Shown here piece after piece: positions 25,659 to 34,008 of a stretch of DNA of 45,715 nt. The notes under the pieces are model-generated. The model made no database searches. It saw nothing but the letters and a program-made list of their open reading frames with translations, and was not told where the DNA came from. Numbering within the stretch: position 1 is the stretch's first letter; each line of letters begins with the position of its first letter. This stretch comes from PGYR01 sp048267165 (lineage in GTDB: Bacteria; Bacteroidota; Ignavibacteria; Kapaibacteriales; UBA2268): positions 1 to 45,715 of the forward strand of contig JBLWYD010000026.1 of assembly GCA_048267165.1 (NCBI GenBank), read 5' to 3'. The position numbers and the translations under genes were made by a program.

Positions 25659-27916
25659 TTAATCTTATCTAACTTAGCATATTTTAGCATTAAAGCCTTT
25701 TTCCCAAAGTTGTCAAACCTTACAACAGCTTGACGTTTATCCGCTATACCTTTTAGACCAGTAATAGTACCTTTGCCGAATTTCACATGACTTACCTTAT
25801 CTCCAACCTTATGATCAGTTAAAGTTTCGTCTATTTGTGAATAACTATATTCAATAGTTTGGTCAAAATCATTCCTTTGTGGTCGATTTTGAGTAGGTTG
25901 ACTGCCAAATGCGGAACGAACATTCTCATTTACACTTTTTCTTTCTACACTCTTTGCTTTCCAATCAACTAATTCTGACTTAATCTCATGTAAGAATAAA
26001 GACGGAGTAGTGAACTTTGTTTCTCCGAATCTGCTTCTTCGCTTAGCGTAGGATAGGAATAACTTTTCCATTGCTCTTGTAATGCCTACGTAGAACAATC
26101 TTCGTTCTTCTTCTTTTTCTTCTATAACACTTTCAGTCCTCTCTAAAGGAAATAAGCCCTGTTCCATTCCTGCAACAAAGACGCATGGGAACTCAAGTCC
26201 TTTTGCACTATGCAGAGTCATCATTGTTACTTGTTCATTATCCATTTCAGTTTCATCTAAATCAGTTATTAGAGCAACTTGTTGTAAATAATCGTTAAGT
26301 GTAACGCCCTCGTTCTCTCTGAAAAATAAACCTATATCAGATATTAACTGTTGTATATTGTTCCATCTATCTAATGACTCATCTGTTCCAATTTCTTTGA
26401 ACATTTCTGGTAATTCGGTTGCTTCTACGAATTCTAACAGAACACCTGATTTGCTTTCTTCAACCTCAAACTTTGCACGATACTTTTCAATTAAATGATG
26501 AAATTGTTTGAAAGATTTTTGTGCTCTTGTTTGTAACTGATCAACCAAATCGGCCTCACCACTACTTGAAAGAAATGAGGTACCTGTCTGAGATGCATAG
26601 CCATATAAGTGTTGTAATGAGGTTTTGCCTAGTCCTCTTGGAGGTTCATTGATTATTCTATCAAATGATTCGTTATCATTGGGATTAATTAGTAATCTCA
26701 AATATGAAATGACATCTTTTATTTCTTTTCGTTTGAAGAACGATATACCACCAACTACAACATAAGAGATTCTTTCTTTTTTAAGTGCACTCTCTAACGC
26801 TAATGATTGAGCATTAGTTCTATATAGAATACAAATGTCCTTATTAGTAAAGTCCTGAAAAGTCAATTCTTTTATCTTCTGTGCAATCTGATCAGCTTCT
26901 TGTCTCTCGTCATCACCTGCTGTTATTACTACCAAATCTCCTTTCGGATTTTCAGTCCATAGTTTCTTTTCTAACTGATTTTTATTGTTTTTGATAACAG
27001 AGTCAGCTGCATCTAATATTGTCTGAGTTGAACGATAATTTTGCTCAAGTTTCACTACATTAGCATTAGGGTAATCTTTATTAAAGTCAAGGATATTCTT
27101 TATTTCAGCACCACGCCATCTATATATACTCTGTGCATCATCACCAACTACACATATATTGCTATGTGCCTTGGAAAGTTCTCTGATAGCTATGTACTGA
27201 GCTCTATTTGTATCTTGATACTCATCAACTAGTATATACTTAAATTTATTCTGGTATTTCTCTAACATTTCTCTCGAACTTCGAAGAAGTCTAATCATAT
27301 TGATAAGAATATCATCAAAATCCATTGCGTTACTTTGTCTTAGATATTTTTCGTATCCTATATATATTAAACCCACTTGCTTATCGAAAGTATTGTCTGC
27401 TTCTTCTGCAAATTGAGTGGGATTTAGCATATTAGATTTAGCATTACTTATTCTAGAACGAACTTGATAAGGAGAAAATGATTGGGGAGAGATACCTTCT
27501 TGATTCATTATTTTTTTGATGGCACTGAGTTGGTCATCTGCATCGTATATACTATAATCTGAAGTATAACCTATTTCTGTTGCCTCATATCTGAGTATTC
27601 TTGCAAAAATAGAGTGGAAAGTTCCTGCCCATACACTTTTAGCTGCTTGTTCACCGACTAATGTAGAAATTCTCTCCGTCATTTCTCTGGCAGCTTTATT
27701 GGTAAAAGTCAAAGCGAGTATTCTATATGGTAGAACGCCTTGAGATATAAGATTTGCTATACGATAAGTCAAAACTCTTGTCTTACCACTTCCAGCACCG
27801 GCTAGTACCAGTGTTGGACCGTTTATCTTATTAACACCGTCGAACTGTCTTTCATTAAGTGTACTGAATATTTTTGGATCAATTGTGTGAGTTTCTTTTG
27901 AGAGGTTAAGCGACAT
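25655..27916 (-). CDS. pcrA: ATP-dependent DNA helicase of the PcrA/UvrD type
   Basis: UvrD/PcrA is a 3'-5' superfamily-1 helicase acting in repair and replication-conflict resolution. With ATG 27916 (MSLNLSKETHTID) the protein has 753 residues. It shows the Q-motif region LNERQFDGV, Walker A AGAGSGKT, motif II DEYQDTN, QSIYRWRGAE, LEQNYRST, MTLHSAKGLEFPCVF and VGITRAMEKL. The C-terminal Tudor-like end (GDKVSHVKFGKGTITGL...KYAKLDKI) favours PcrA over Rep. The earlier ATG at 27952 lies in a promoter box, so I reject it. Its stop interlocks with the convergent 25038 gene. Confidence 0.94.
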   Translation of the reverse strand: MSLNLSKETHTIDPKIFSTLNERQFDGVNKINGPTLVLAGAGSGKTRVLTYRIANLISQGVLPYRILALTFTNKAAREMTERISTLVGEQAAKSVWAGTFHSIFARILRYEATEIGYTSDYSIYDADDQLSAIKKIMNQEGISPQSFSPYQVRSRISNAKSNMLNPTQFAEEADNTFDKQVGLIYIGYEKYLRQSNAMDFDDILINMIRLLRSSREMLEKYQNKFKYILVDEYQDTNRAQYIAIRELSKAHSNICVVGDDAQSIYRWRGAEIKNILDFNKDYPNANVVKLEQNYRSTQTILDAADSVIKNNKNQLEKKLWTENPKGDLVVITAGDDERQEADQIAQKIKELTFQDFTNKDICILYRTNAQSLALESALKKERISYVVVGGISFFKRKEIKDVISYLRLLINPNDNESFDRIINEPPRGLGKTSLQHLYGYASQTGTSFLSSSGEADLVDQLQTRAQKSFKQFHHLIEKYRAKFEVEESKSGVLLEFVEATELPEMFKEIGTDESLDRWNNIQQLISDIGLFFRENEGVTLNDYLQQVALITDLDETEMDNEQVTMMTLHSAKGLEFPCVFVAGMEQGLFPLERTESVIEEKEEERRLFYVGITRAMEKLFLSYAKRRSRFGETKFTTPSLFLHEIKSELVDWKAKSVERKSVNENVRSAFGSQPTQNRPQRNDFDQTIEYSYSQIDETLTDHKVGDKVSHVKFGKGTITGLKGIADKRQAVVRFDNFGKKALMLKYAKLDKIN

Positions 27917-27949
27917 TATTTTATTTCTAAGTTTGATTATTCTAATCGT

Positions 27950-27957
27950 CAAAGTTA
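27950..27957 (-). promoter_or_regulatory. TAnnTTTG -7 box before pcrA
   Basis: The minus strand reads TAACTTTG at 27957-27950, with an imperfect -33 (TTTC) 19 bases upstream. It lies between the terminator of the upstream gene and the pcrA ATG, and supports start 27916. Confidence 0.5.
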
Positions 27958-27984
27958 AGTTATATCGAACAATAATGAAAGAAA

Positions 27985-28023
27985 CAAAAAAAGAGTTTAT
28001 AACCTTTCAGTCATAAACTCTTT
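27985..28023 (-). terminator. Rho-independent terminator after the T9SS-tailed helical protein gene
   Basis: On the minus strand AAAGAGTTTAT (28023-28013) pairs perfectly over 11 bp with ATAAACTCTTT (28000-27990), followed by a T-run. It ends the unit starting at 28876 before the pcrA promoter. Confidence 0.85.
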
Positions 28024-28045
28024 ATAATCTAATGGTTTAATTCAA

Positions 28046-28876
28046 TTACTTCAGATAAATAAACTTACCCGAACTAACTCCACCTTCATTCTCTATTATC
28101 AGAAAATATCTACCTTTTTCTAATGTTGTATTTAAAGTATTCAAATTAATAGAATTCTCACCTTTTACAATGTTTTGATTTGCAATATTTGCAATTCGAT
28201 TTCCATTTAAATCATATAGTGTGAATTTAGAATTACTTGATTCATTTGGACTAGCAAAAGTCAATAAATCTTTATCCACTACTATATCAAGCTTTTCAGA
28301 ATTCTTTACAACTTCTTTGAAGTTATCAGCTGTAGCTACAAAATCATCATGTAGTAAGAATCTAGCTAGTCGTTGACCTTGGTGTTCATCAGTTTTATCA
28401 CCCTTCAGTTCTTTTCTTCTTTTAGGGTGGCTATCATTTTGTTTAAGTTCTTTTAGGCTATTAACTAATGATGTTACAGCATCTTTGTTGTTCTCTAATA
28501 TAGCTTTAAGTTCAGATTTAACTTCATCTCTATTGCCTTTTTTGTCTTCTAATAAAGCTTTTATTTGAGTTTTCTTATCTTCTTTGGAATTATCAGAATT
28601 CTTGATTTCAGAAATTTTTGTCTTTATATCAAGTCCATTAGAGTTTACTGTTTGTCTCAGCTGATTCAAAGAATTCAAATCTTGCTCACTCAATTGAGAA
28701 TCAAAATCACTTTTTAGTTTATTCAATTGGTCTGCGGTTTCTTGACTCATCTTAGGTCTTTCGTTTCCGCACTTACCTTTCTTTCCTTGACACTTATCCC
28801 CTTTAGCAAATAGTGCAACACCTGATATTAGTACAAAAGCAACTAAAGCGCTTACAAATAAATTCATTTTTCTCAT
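28046..28876 (-). CDS. Secreted helical protein with type IX sorting domain
   Basis: The 276-residue product has a signal peptide (MNLFVSALVAFVLISGVALFA), then a short Lys/Cys-rich segment (GDKCQGKKGKCG). Residues about 42-150 are strongly helical and charged, with spaced motifs loosely like Spy/CpxP periplasmic chaperones (LSEQDLNSLNQLRQ). The C-terminus (about 195-276) is a T9SS type-A sorting domain: FTLYDLNGNRIANI, NSINLNTLNTTLEKGRYFLIIENEGG, ending GKFIYLK. This predicts export across the outer membrane with the tail cleaved. A strong ribosome site (AAAGAGG) precedes the ATG, and a clean terminator follows. The Spy-like comparison is only suggestive; the sorting domain is firm. Confidence 0.8.
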   Translation of the reverse strand: MRKMNLFVSALVAFVLISGVALFAKGDKCQGKKGKCGNERPKMSQETADQLNKLKSDFDSQLSEQDLNSLNQLRQTVNSNGLDIKTKISEIKNSDNSKEDKKTQIKALLEDKKGNRDEVKSELKAILENNKDAVTSLVNSLKELKQNDSHPKRRKELKGDKTDEHQGQRLARFLLHDDFVATADNFKEVVKNSEKLDIVVDKDLLTFASPNESSNSKFTLYDLNGNRIANIANQNIVKGENSINLNTLNTTLEKGRYFLIIENEGGVSSGKFIYLK

Positions 28877-28949
28877 ATAAAACCTCTTTGATAATATAAT
28901 TAATTGATTAACTAATTCTTAGACATATGTTTCTAAGAAAAGGTTTAAT

Positions 28950-29804
28950 CTATCTGGCAACTACTATATTAATATATTGTCCAGATTGAGCAAGTGTATT
29001 TGATTGAGGAAGTTGTGAAATAATTGTACCTGGTACAAAAGTATCATTATCGATGAACTCTACATTACCTAACTTAAATCCTTCCGAAATAAGATAGTTT
29101 TCTATACCTTCGAATGCCATACCAGATAGCTTTGGAATATAAATCTGGAACTCCGGCCCTTTACTAACAATTAGTCTAACTGTATCACCATAGATTAAGC
29201 TTTTACCCTTCCTAATATTCTGAGAAATGACGGAGTCTTTAGGTACTAAATCACTGTAGGTATATTGTATATCACCAATATTCAAACCGTTATTATAAAG
29301 TTGAACTCTGGCTTGTCTAACTGAGATACCCGTCAAATCTGGCATTTCAATGGTCTCTTTACCTTTACTTATAGTTATAAATATAGGTCTTTTACTTTTG
29401 ACTTGTTTATCAGGTTCTGGGATTTGCTTTAAAATAATACCTTCAACTTGACCGGAATACTGCTCGCTAACTATTTCATAGAATAGATTGTTTGCATTAA
29501 GGATCACAGATGCCTCTTTTAGACTTTTTCCTTCAATTGAAGGTACATTCACAGTCTCTCTATCATGAACCATTGATGGTAGTATCCATTTATCGGCAAT
29601 AAATACTAATAAGAATAAAACTATAACAAAACTAAAAAAGGTTATAAGGTATTTGAAGCTGTTTTTACTTTTGTTAACTATCTTCAATAGCTTATTATCA
29701 GTTTCTATATGCGTTTCATCATTATTAATCACTACATCAGATGTATCCCTTTTGTAACGATTCTTTAATTTCTCTATTTCGTCTTCGTTTTCGTCGAAAG
29801 TCAT
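28950..29804 (-). CDS. Membrane-anchored PASTA-domain protein without a kinase
   Basis: The 284-residue product has a charged cytoplasmic tail of about 50 residues, one membrane helix (51-71, YLITFFSFVIVLFLLVFIADK), and three PASTA repeats outside (about 84-148, 150-217 and 219-284), each with the pattern VP.L.G....A...L...G and ending in a strand such as ITISKG, LIVSKG or INIVVAR. PASTA domains bind peptidoglycan fragments or lipid II, typically on Ser/Thr kinases or penicillin-binding proteins; neither catalytic domain is attached here. A cell-wall-linked scaffold is inferred. It is divergent from nrnA and lies upstream of the T9SS-tailed gene on the same strand (gap 73 bases). Confidence 0.9.
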   Translation of the reverse strand: MTFDENEDEIEKLKNRYKRDTSDVVINNDETHIETDNKLLKIVNKSKNSFKYLITFFSFVIVLFLLVFIADKWILPSMVHDRETVNVPSIEGKSLKEASVILNANNLFYEIVSEQYSGQVEGIILKQIPEPDKQVKSKRPIFITISKGKETIEMPDLTGISVRQARVQLYNNGLNIGDIQYTYSDLVPKDSVISQNIRKGKSLIYGDTVRLIVSKGPEFQIYIPKLSGMAFEGIENYLISEGFKLGNVEFIDNDTFVPGTIISQLPQSNTLAQSGQYINIVVAR

Positions 29805-29831
29805 TATATGTTCGTATTTTTTATAGAATAA

Positions 29832-29846
29832 GTCTTAAGTTAAGAC
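29832..29846. promoter_or_regulatory. 15-bp palindrome in the PASTA/nrnA divergent spacer
   Basis: GTCTTAA-G-TTAAGAC is a perfect dyad of two 7-bp arms around one base, in the 67-base region shared by the two divergent genes. It has the form of a dimeric repressor site. No regulator is adjacent, and the sequence is AT-rich, so confidence is limited. Confidence 0.4.
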
Positions 29847-29871
29847 AATTATTTAAACAAATCCAATAAAA

Positions 29872-30864
29872 ATGAATTTTACAGAAAAAGCTCTCGCAAT
29901 ATCCGAAAAAATTGAAAAATCGTATAATATTATTATAACTTCTCATGTAAGTCCTGATGGTGATGCTATCGGTTCTATGTTAGCATTACATTTTTTTATA
30001 AAAAAACACTTTAATAAAAAATCGAAGATGTTCATAACAGGTGGAATCAATAATAACCTAAATTTCCTTGAAGGATGTGAAAATATATTAAGATATGATG
30101 ATGGAGTAATGGAAGATATAATCGGTGCAGATTTGATATTTGTATTAGATTTGAATGATTTGAGTAGATTGAAAGAGGCTGGCGATGCAGTTGCTATGTC
30201 TAATGCATATAAAATTATGATTGATCATCATTTGGAACCCAAACCATTTGCTGATTTAGAATTTATTGATACTGATGCTACTTCTACTGGAGAACTAATT
30301 TGGGTATTGATAGATTCTTTGAAAGGAAAGTTTGATAAAAGAATATCTAATGCACTATACACTGCTATAATGACAGATACTGGTAGCTTCCGATTTGATA
30401 AAACCACACCAGATACACATTATAGAGTTGGAAAACTTATTGAAAATGGGGCAGACCCCGTTAAGTGTTATGATGAAATATATAATCAAAAGACAGTTCA
30501 AGCATTAAAATTACTAGGTTTGTCTTTAACTAATATGGAGTTGTATAATCAAGGACGTATTTCAATAATGTCACTAAGTAAATCTGACTTCGATAAAGCT
30601 GACGCTATCGAAGATAATACAGAAGGTTTCGTTTCAAATACTTTATCTGTAAAAGGGGTAGAAGTAGGTGTTTTGATAACTGAAAGAGAGAAAGGTGAGC
30701 TTCGTATTTCATTCCGTTCTAAAGGTAATTACTCTGTTAGAGAGACTGCAGCAAAATTTGGTGGAGGTGGACACAAGTTTGCAGCTGGTGCCCGAACCCT
30801 CAACCAAGAATTTGATGAAGTTAAAGTGAGTATTGTAGAAGAATTAGATAAGTTGTTTATATAA
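29872..30864 (+). CDS. nrnA: DHH-family phosphoesterase, NrnA-like
   Basis: NrnA-type enzymes degrade short RNA oligonucleotides and often dephosphorylate pAp, using two metal ions. The 330-residue protein has the DHH domain motifs in order: SHVSPDGDAIGSMLAL, the DLND segment, MIDHHLEPKPFADLEFIDTDATSTGELIW and TAIMTDTGSFRFDKTTP. The C-terminal DHHA1 domain ends with FGGGGHKFAAGA. Length fits the family. The stop overlaps the lysine transaminase gene by 8 bp on the opposite strand. Cyclic-dinucleotide phosphodiesterase activity cannot be excluded from sequence. Confidence 0.9.
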   Translation: MNFTEKALAISEKIEKSYNIIITSHVSPDGDAIGSMLALHFFIKKHFNKKSKMFITGGINNNLNFLEGCENILRYDDGVMEDIIGADLIFVLDLNDLSRLKEAGDAVAMSNAYKIMIDHHLEPKPFADLEFIDTDATSTGELIWVLIDSLKGKFDKRISNALYTAIMTDTGSFRFDKTTPDTHYRVGKLIENGADPVKCYDEIYNQKTVQALKLLGLSLTNMELYNQGRISIMSLSKSDFDKADAIEDNTEGFVSNTLSVKGVEVGVLITEREKGELRISFRSKGNYSVRETAAKFGGGGHKFAAGARTLNQEFDEVKVSIVEELDKLFI

Positions 30865-32209
30865 TTTCAGACAATGATTTAGTAATTAATCTAATACCTT
30901 CATCTAGTTCACTTTCGGTAATATTTAGCCTAGTACGGAATCGAATAGAATTACTGCCACACGCTAATACAATAAGTCCATTCTCGTAACACTTATTGAG
31001 CAACGGTTTTCTTAGTTCTTGCTGTATATCAAATGCTCTGAAAAGCCCTTTTCCTCTTACATTACTTATAATATCAGTGTTATTACTTTGTAAATCTATT
31101 AATAAGGAATGTAAGTAAAGCCCCATTCTATCAGAATTAGTAACAAGATTATCTTCTTGAATAATCTCTAAATACTTCGTAATTCTCACCATATCAGTAT
31201 AGTTGCCACCCCAAGTAGAATTTATACGTGAAGATTTATGGAAAACATTATCTTCAACTTCGTCAATTCTAGTATTAGATAGGATACCACAAACTTGCAT
31301 TTTTTTGCCAAAGCAAATAATATCTGGTTTGATAGATAGATGTTGGTAAGCCCACATCTTCCCGGTCATTCCAACACCTGTTTGCACCTCATCAAATATT
31401 AATAAGGCTTCATTCTCATCGCAGATCCTTCTCAGTTCGACGAAGAATTCATCTCTGAAATGATTATCTCCGCCTTCCCCTTGTATCGGCTCAATTATTA
31501 TACTACATATATCATCCTTGTTATCGGCGAATGCTTGTTCTATTTGTCTTATACTTTCCTTTTCCCTTTTAACAATATCTACTATATTATTCTCCTTAGG
31601 GAAAATAATCATTGGATTATCTACTCTTGGCCAATCAAATTTGGGAAAATACATTACCTTAACAGGATCTGTATTAGTAATAGAAAGAGTATAGCCACTT
31701 CGTCCATGGAAAGCTTGTTTGAAATGAAGTACTTTAGTTCCTATATTTTCTGAAAGACCTTTTTTCATGTTCTTTCGGACTTTCCAATCCATAGCCGCTT
31801 TCAAAGCATTTTCGACAGCTAATGCACCTCCTTCTATATAGAAGCTATATTTGAAATCATTTTTAGGAACAGCTATATTAAATAGAGTATTAGTAAATGT
31901 AGCTTGAACTTCTGAATATAAGTCAGAATTTGATGGTTTATTGATTGAATGTAAACTTATATATTCTAGAAAATAAGTTTCGAACATTTTGGGATGATTA
32001 TAACCCAATGGCATTGATGCAAAGCAAGTAAAGAAATCTATATATTTCTTTCCAGTTTTTCTATCTACTATATTGCCTTTGCTTTCATTATTGTCAATAA
32101 CTATTGACATACCGTCTCCAATCTGATGTAGAGCGATAGATTCTAATACATTTGAACTATTTATATTATATTTGGGTGTATATTTTGAATTATTCATACT
32201 AAATTCCAT
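30857..32209 (-). CDS. lat: L-lysine 6-transaminase
   Basis: This class III PLP aminotransferase moves the epsilon-amino group of lysine to 2-oxoglutarate, the first step of lysine breakdown through allysine. The LAT subgroup is indicated by DFFTCFASMPLGYNHPKMF near the start and the PLP-lysine segment CFGKKMQVCG; ordinary ornithine or acetylornithine enzymes differ there. FDEVQTGVGMTGKMWAYQ and IIEPIQGEGGDNHFR are also present. I chose ATG 32209 (450 residues); ATG 32197 fits homologues as well. No ribosome site decides. No aldehyde dehydrogenase for the next step is adjacent. It overlaps nrnA by 8 bp. Confidence 0.85.
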   Translation of the reverse strand: MEFSMNNSKYTPKYNINSSNVLESIALHQIGDGMSIVIDNNESKGNIVDRKTGKKYIDFFTCFASMPLGYNHPKMFETYFLEYISLHSINKPSNSDLYSEVQATFTNTLFNIAVPKNDFKYSFYIEGGALAVENALKAAMDWKVRKNMKKGLSENIGTKVLHFKQAFHGRSGYTLSITNTDPVKVMYFPKFDWPRVDNPMIIFPKENNIVDIVKREKESIRQIEQAFADNKDDICSIIIEPIQGEGGDNHFRDEFFVELRRICDENEALLIFDEVQTGVGMTGKMWAYQHLSIKPDIICFGKKMQVCGILSNTRIDEVEDNVFHKSSRINSTWGGNYTDMVRITKYLEIIQEDNLVTNSDRMGLYLHSLLIDLQSNNTDIISNVRGKGLFRAFDIQQELRKPLLNKCYENGLIVLACGSNSIRFRTRLNITESELDEGIRLITKSLSEII

Positions 32210-32233
32210 ATTTATTTTTAAGAAAGAATACAA

Positions 32234-32560
32234 TTATTAATAAGCTAAGTAATAGATATTCCAATTAAGTATGGATGTATAAAGAAGAGTAGAAATGAGT
32301 TTAGAGTGGTATAAACAGAATGAAAGTGCCGAACTTCCTCTGATTGTACCCTTGCTAGAGTTGAAATAGTTAGTATGTGAATTAAGAAATCTCATTTAGT
32401 AATATACGATAATAATCCAATTAAAGGGATATATTGAAAACTTTTATTTGTAGAAATAAAAACAAAATCTTATCTTATGCTTTACTATCAGCAGTTTTAG
32501 TAAAAAATATATTTTTAGTAAGAAATAAAATCATTTAATAATTAATTTAAGGGTTAATCT
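32234..32560. other. Longest non-coding spacer
   Basis: This AT-rich region separates the lysine transaminase gene from the membrane protein at 32561, which are divergent. It holds an 8-bp hairpin TTTTATTT-gtag-AAATAAAA (32442-32461) and a direct repeat TTTTAGTAA (32495-32503 and 32513-32521) close to the downstream gene. A 24-codon frame at 32295-32369 is less AT-biased than its surroundings but I cannot support it as a gene. I see no convincing TAnnTTTG box and no recognisable structured RNA. Confidence 0.5.
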
Positions 32561-33892
32561 ATGTCTCCAAATACAATGACAGGAAATAAAGAACACAGCG
32601 GTGCAGGATTTGTACAATGGGTAGTTTTCTTAGCTATTACGCTTGTTGTGGGTTATTTTATGCACTTTCACATGTTACCACGAGGAACTGCAGCATTCGT
32701 TATTTCTCAGTTCTCACCTTCAGGTGATGATTTAGGTAAAATCGGTTTCGTTGAATTTGATGATCTCACTTGGGGTTCTACTTCTAAAGAAAAAGAGGCT
32801 TCAATCGGGTCAAATACACCTGTTGCAAAAGATTTGATTAATGGTGAGTATGTTATTGATTTCTCTTGGCAAGATAGAAATCTTGAAGCTCATGGCTATT
32901 CTAAAAAATCAGGTGAATGGTATGTAAAAGCTCCAAAACTTGGTGAAAATCCAATTTTCTTAGAACCACATATTGGTTTCTGGATTTTGTCTTTGGTAAT
33001 CGGTTTATTCGTTGGTGTATTCTTAACTATAATATTCCCTTCTTCTTTGGGTCTAATGGCCGCATTGTTTGAAAAGGAAATTGACCACGTAAAAGTTAAA
33101 ATTAGGCTTCAAACTGGTTTCAATGATAGAGTTGTTGAGATGTTGACTCTTCCTGATAATAGACTAGGAGGTGCTGATAGAGATGAAATGGAAAGACTTT
33201 TTAGAACTATTTGGGATAGAACTACAACTGATACTGAATTAGCAACAAAAAAATTAATAGATTTCGATGATATCTATGATGATGAAACTGATTTAGTTCT
33301 TTTCAGAAACGAAGCTTTGTACAATAGAATTAAAGAGTTCTTCTCTGATTTCGTAGTAACTGAAATAATAGATACTAAAAATGGTTTAGAATGGAGAGCT
33401 AATCACTTGAAAATGGGTAAAGGTTTCAAACTTTATATGGCTCACCACTTCACAGAACAATTCTCTAACAACGTAACTGGTCTTGCTTACGGTGGTGCTG
33501 CTGTACTAATCGTGGGTGTAGGTATTCGTGGTTTGAAATTTATTCCTGCAGATAGACCTTCAGTAATCCTTTTTGTAATCTTCTTAGAGTTTACGATGCT
33601 TGTGCTTCTTGCCATCACTATGTTCTATACTGAAAATGAAGAACGTATGGATAAGATGCTTAAGAAAATGGAGGATGCTAATAGATCTCAATTGGAGACT
33701 CTTAGAGGTCAACAAGAAGATATTCATCAATTATCAACTGCTTTAGTTGGTCAAACTTCTGAAATTATCAAGACTAGAGTAGAAAATGCTATATCTGAGT
33801 ATATGACTAGTGGTGATAATGTTCAAAGAGAAATTGCTAGTGCAATTGCTGACAAGATAATATTTGATATCAAAGGCACTTCAAAGAAGTAA
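32561..33892 (+). CDS. Four-helix membrane protein with GldL/PorL-like C-terminal module
   Basis: The 443-residue product has membrane helices at about 18-35, 138-160, 308-325 and 334-356. The first two enclose a periplasmic region of about 100 residues; residues 161-305 are cytoplasmic, with acidic segments. The last pair, GLAYGGAAVLIVG...FIPADRPSVILFVIFLEFTML, has the layout of GldL/PorL, the proton-channel subunit of the T9SS motor: a GAAVLIVG first helix, a short loop, and a glutamate inside the second helix (E343). A helical cytoplasmic tail follows (MLKKMEDANRSQLETLRGQQEDIHQL). GldL itself has only two helices. Codons are less AT-extreme than in neighbours, suggesting high expression. 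It precedes the C25 peptidase. GldL kinship is inference. Confidence 0.6.
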   Translation: MSPNTMTGNKEHSGAGFVQWVVFLAITLVVGYFMHFHMLPRGTAAFVISQFSPSGDDLGKIGFVEFDDLTWGSTSKEKEASIGSNTPVAKDLINGEYVIDFSWQDRNLEAHGYSKKSGEWYVKAPKLGENPIFLEPHIGFWILSLVIGLFVGVFLTIIFPSSLGLMAALFEKEIDHVKVKIRLQTGFNDRVVEMLTLPDNRLGGADRDEMERLFRTIWDRTTTDTELATKKLIDFDDIYDDETDLVLFRNEALYNRIKEFFSDFVVTEIIDTKNGLEWRANHLKMGKGFKLYMAHHFTEQFSNNVTGLAYGGAAVLIVGVGIRGLKFIPADRPSVILFVIFLEFTMLVLLAITMFYTENEERMDKMLKKMEDANRSQLETLRGQQEDIHQLSTALVGQTSEIIKTRVENAISEYMTSGDNVQREIASAIADKIIFDIKGTSKK

Positions 33893-33923
33893 TTAAATAA
33901 CTCGAAAATGTAACTTTTCTTAC

Positions 33924-33964
33924 AAAGGTTGTGTTCATTAAAATATGAACACAACCTTTTTTTT
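33924..33964 (+). terminator. Strong rho-independent terminator
   Basis: AAGGTTGTGTTCAT (33925-33938) and ATGAACACAACCTT (33945-33958) pair perfectly over 14 bp around a 6-base loop and run into eight T. It separates the GldL-like gene from the C25 peptidase gene, so the two are separate transcription units. Confidence 0.93.
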
Positions 33965-34008
33965 ATTAAAACGTTTACTTTGTAATAAAACAATTAAAAT
34001 CTCATAGT

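Noticed and set aside
28917..28942. TTCTTAGA...TCTAAGAA hairpin after the PASTA gene
   Set aside because: No T-tract on the minus strand after the stem and AT-rich arms, so I do not call it a terminator.
32295..32369. 24-codon frame with an ATG in the 32234-32560 spacer, less AT-biased than its surroundings
   Set aside because: Too short, no recognisable product, no clear ribosome site, and no way to test conservation here; kept only as a note in the spacer entry.
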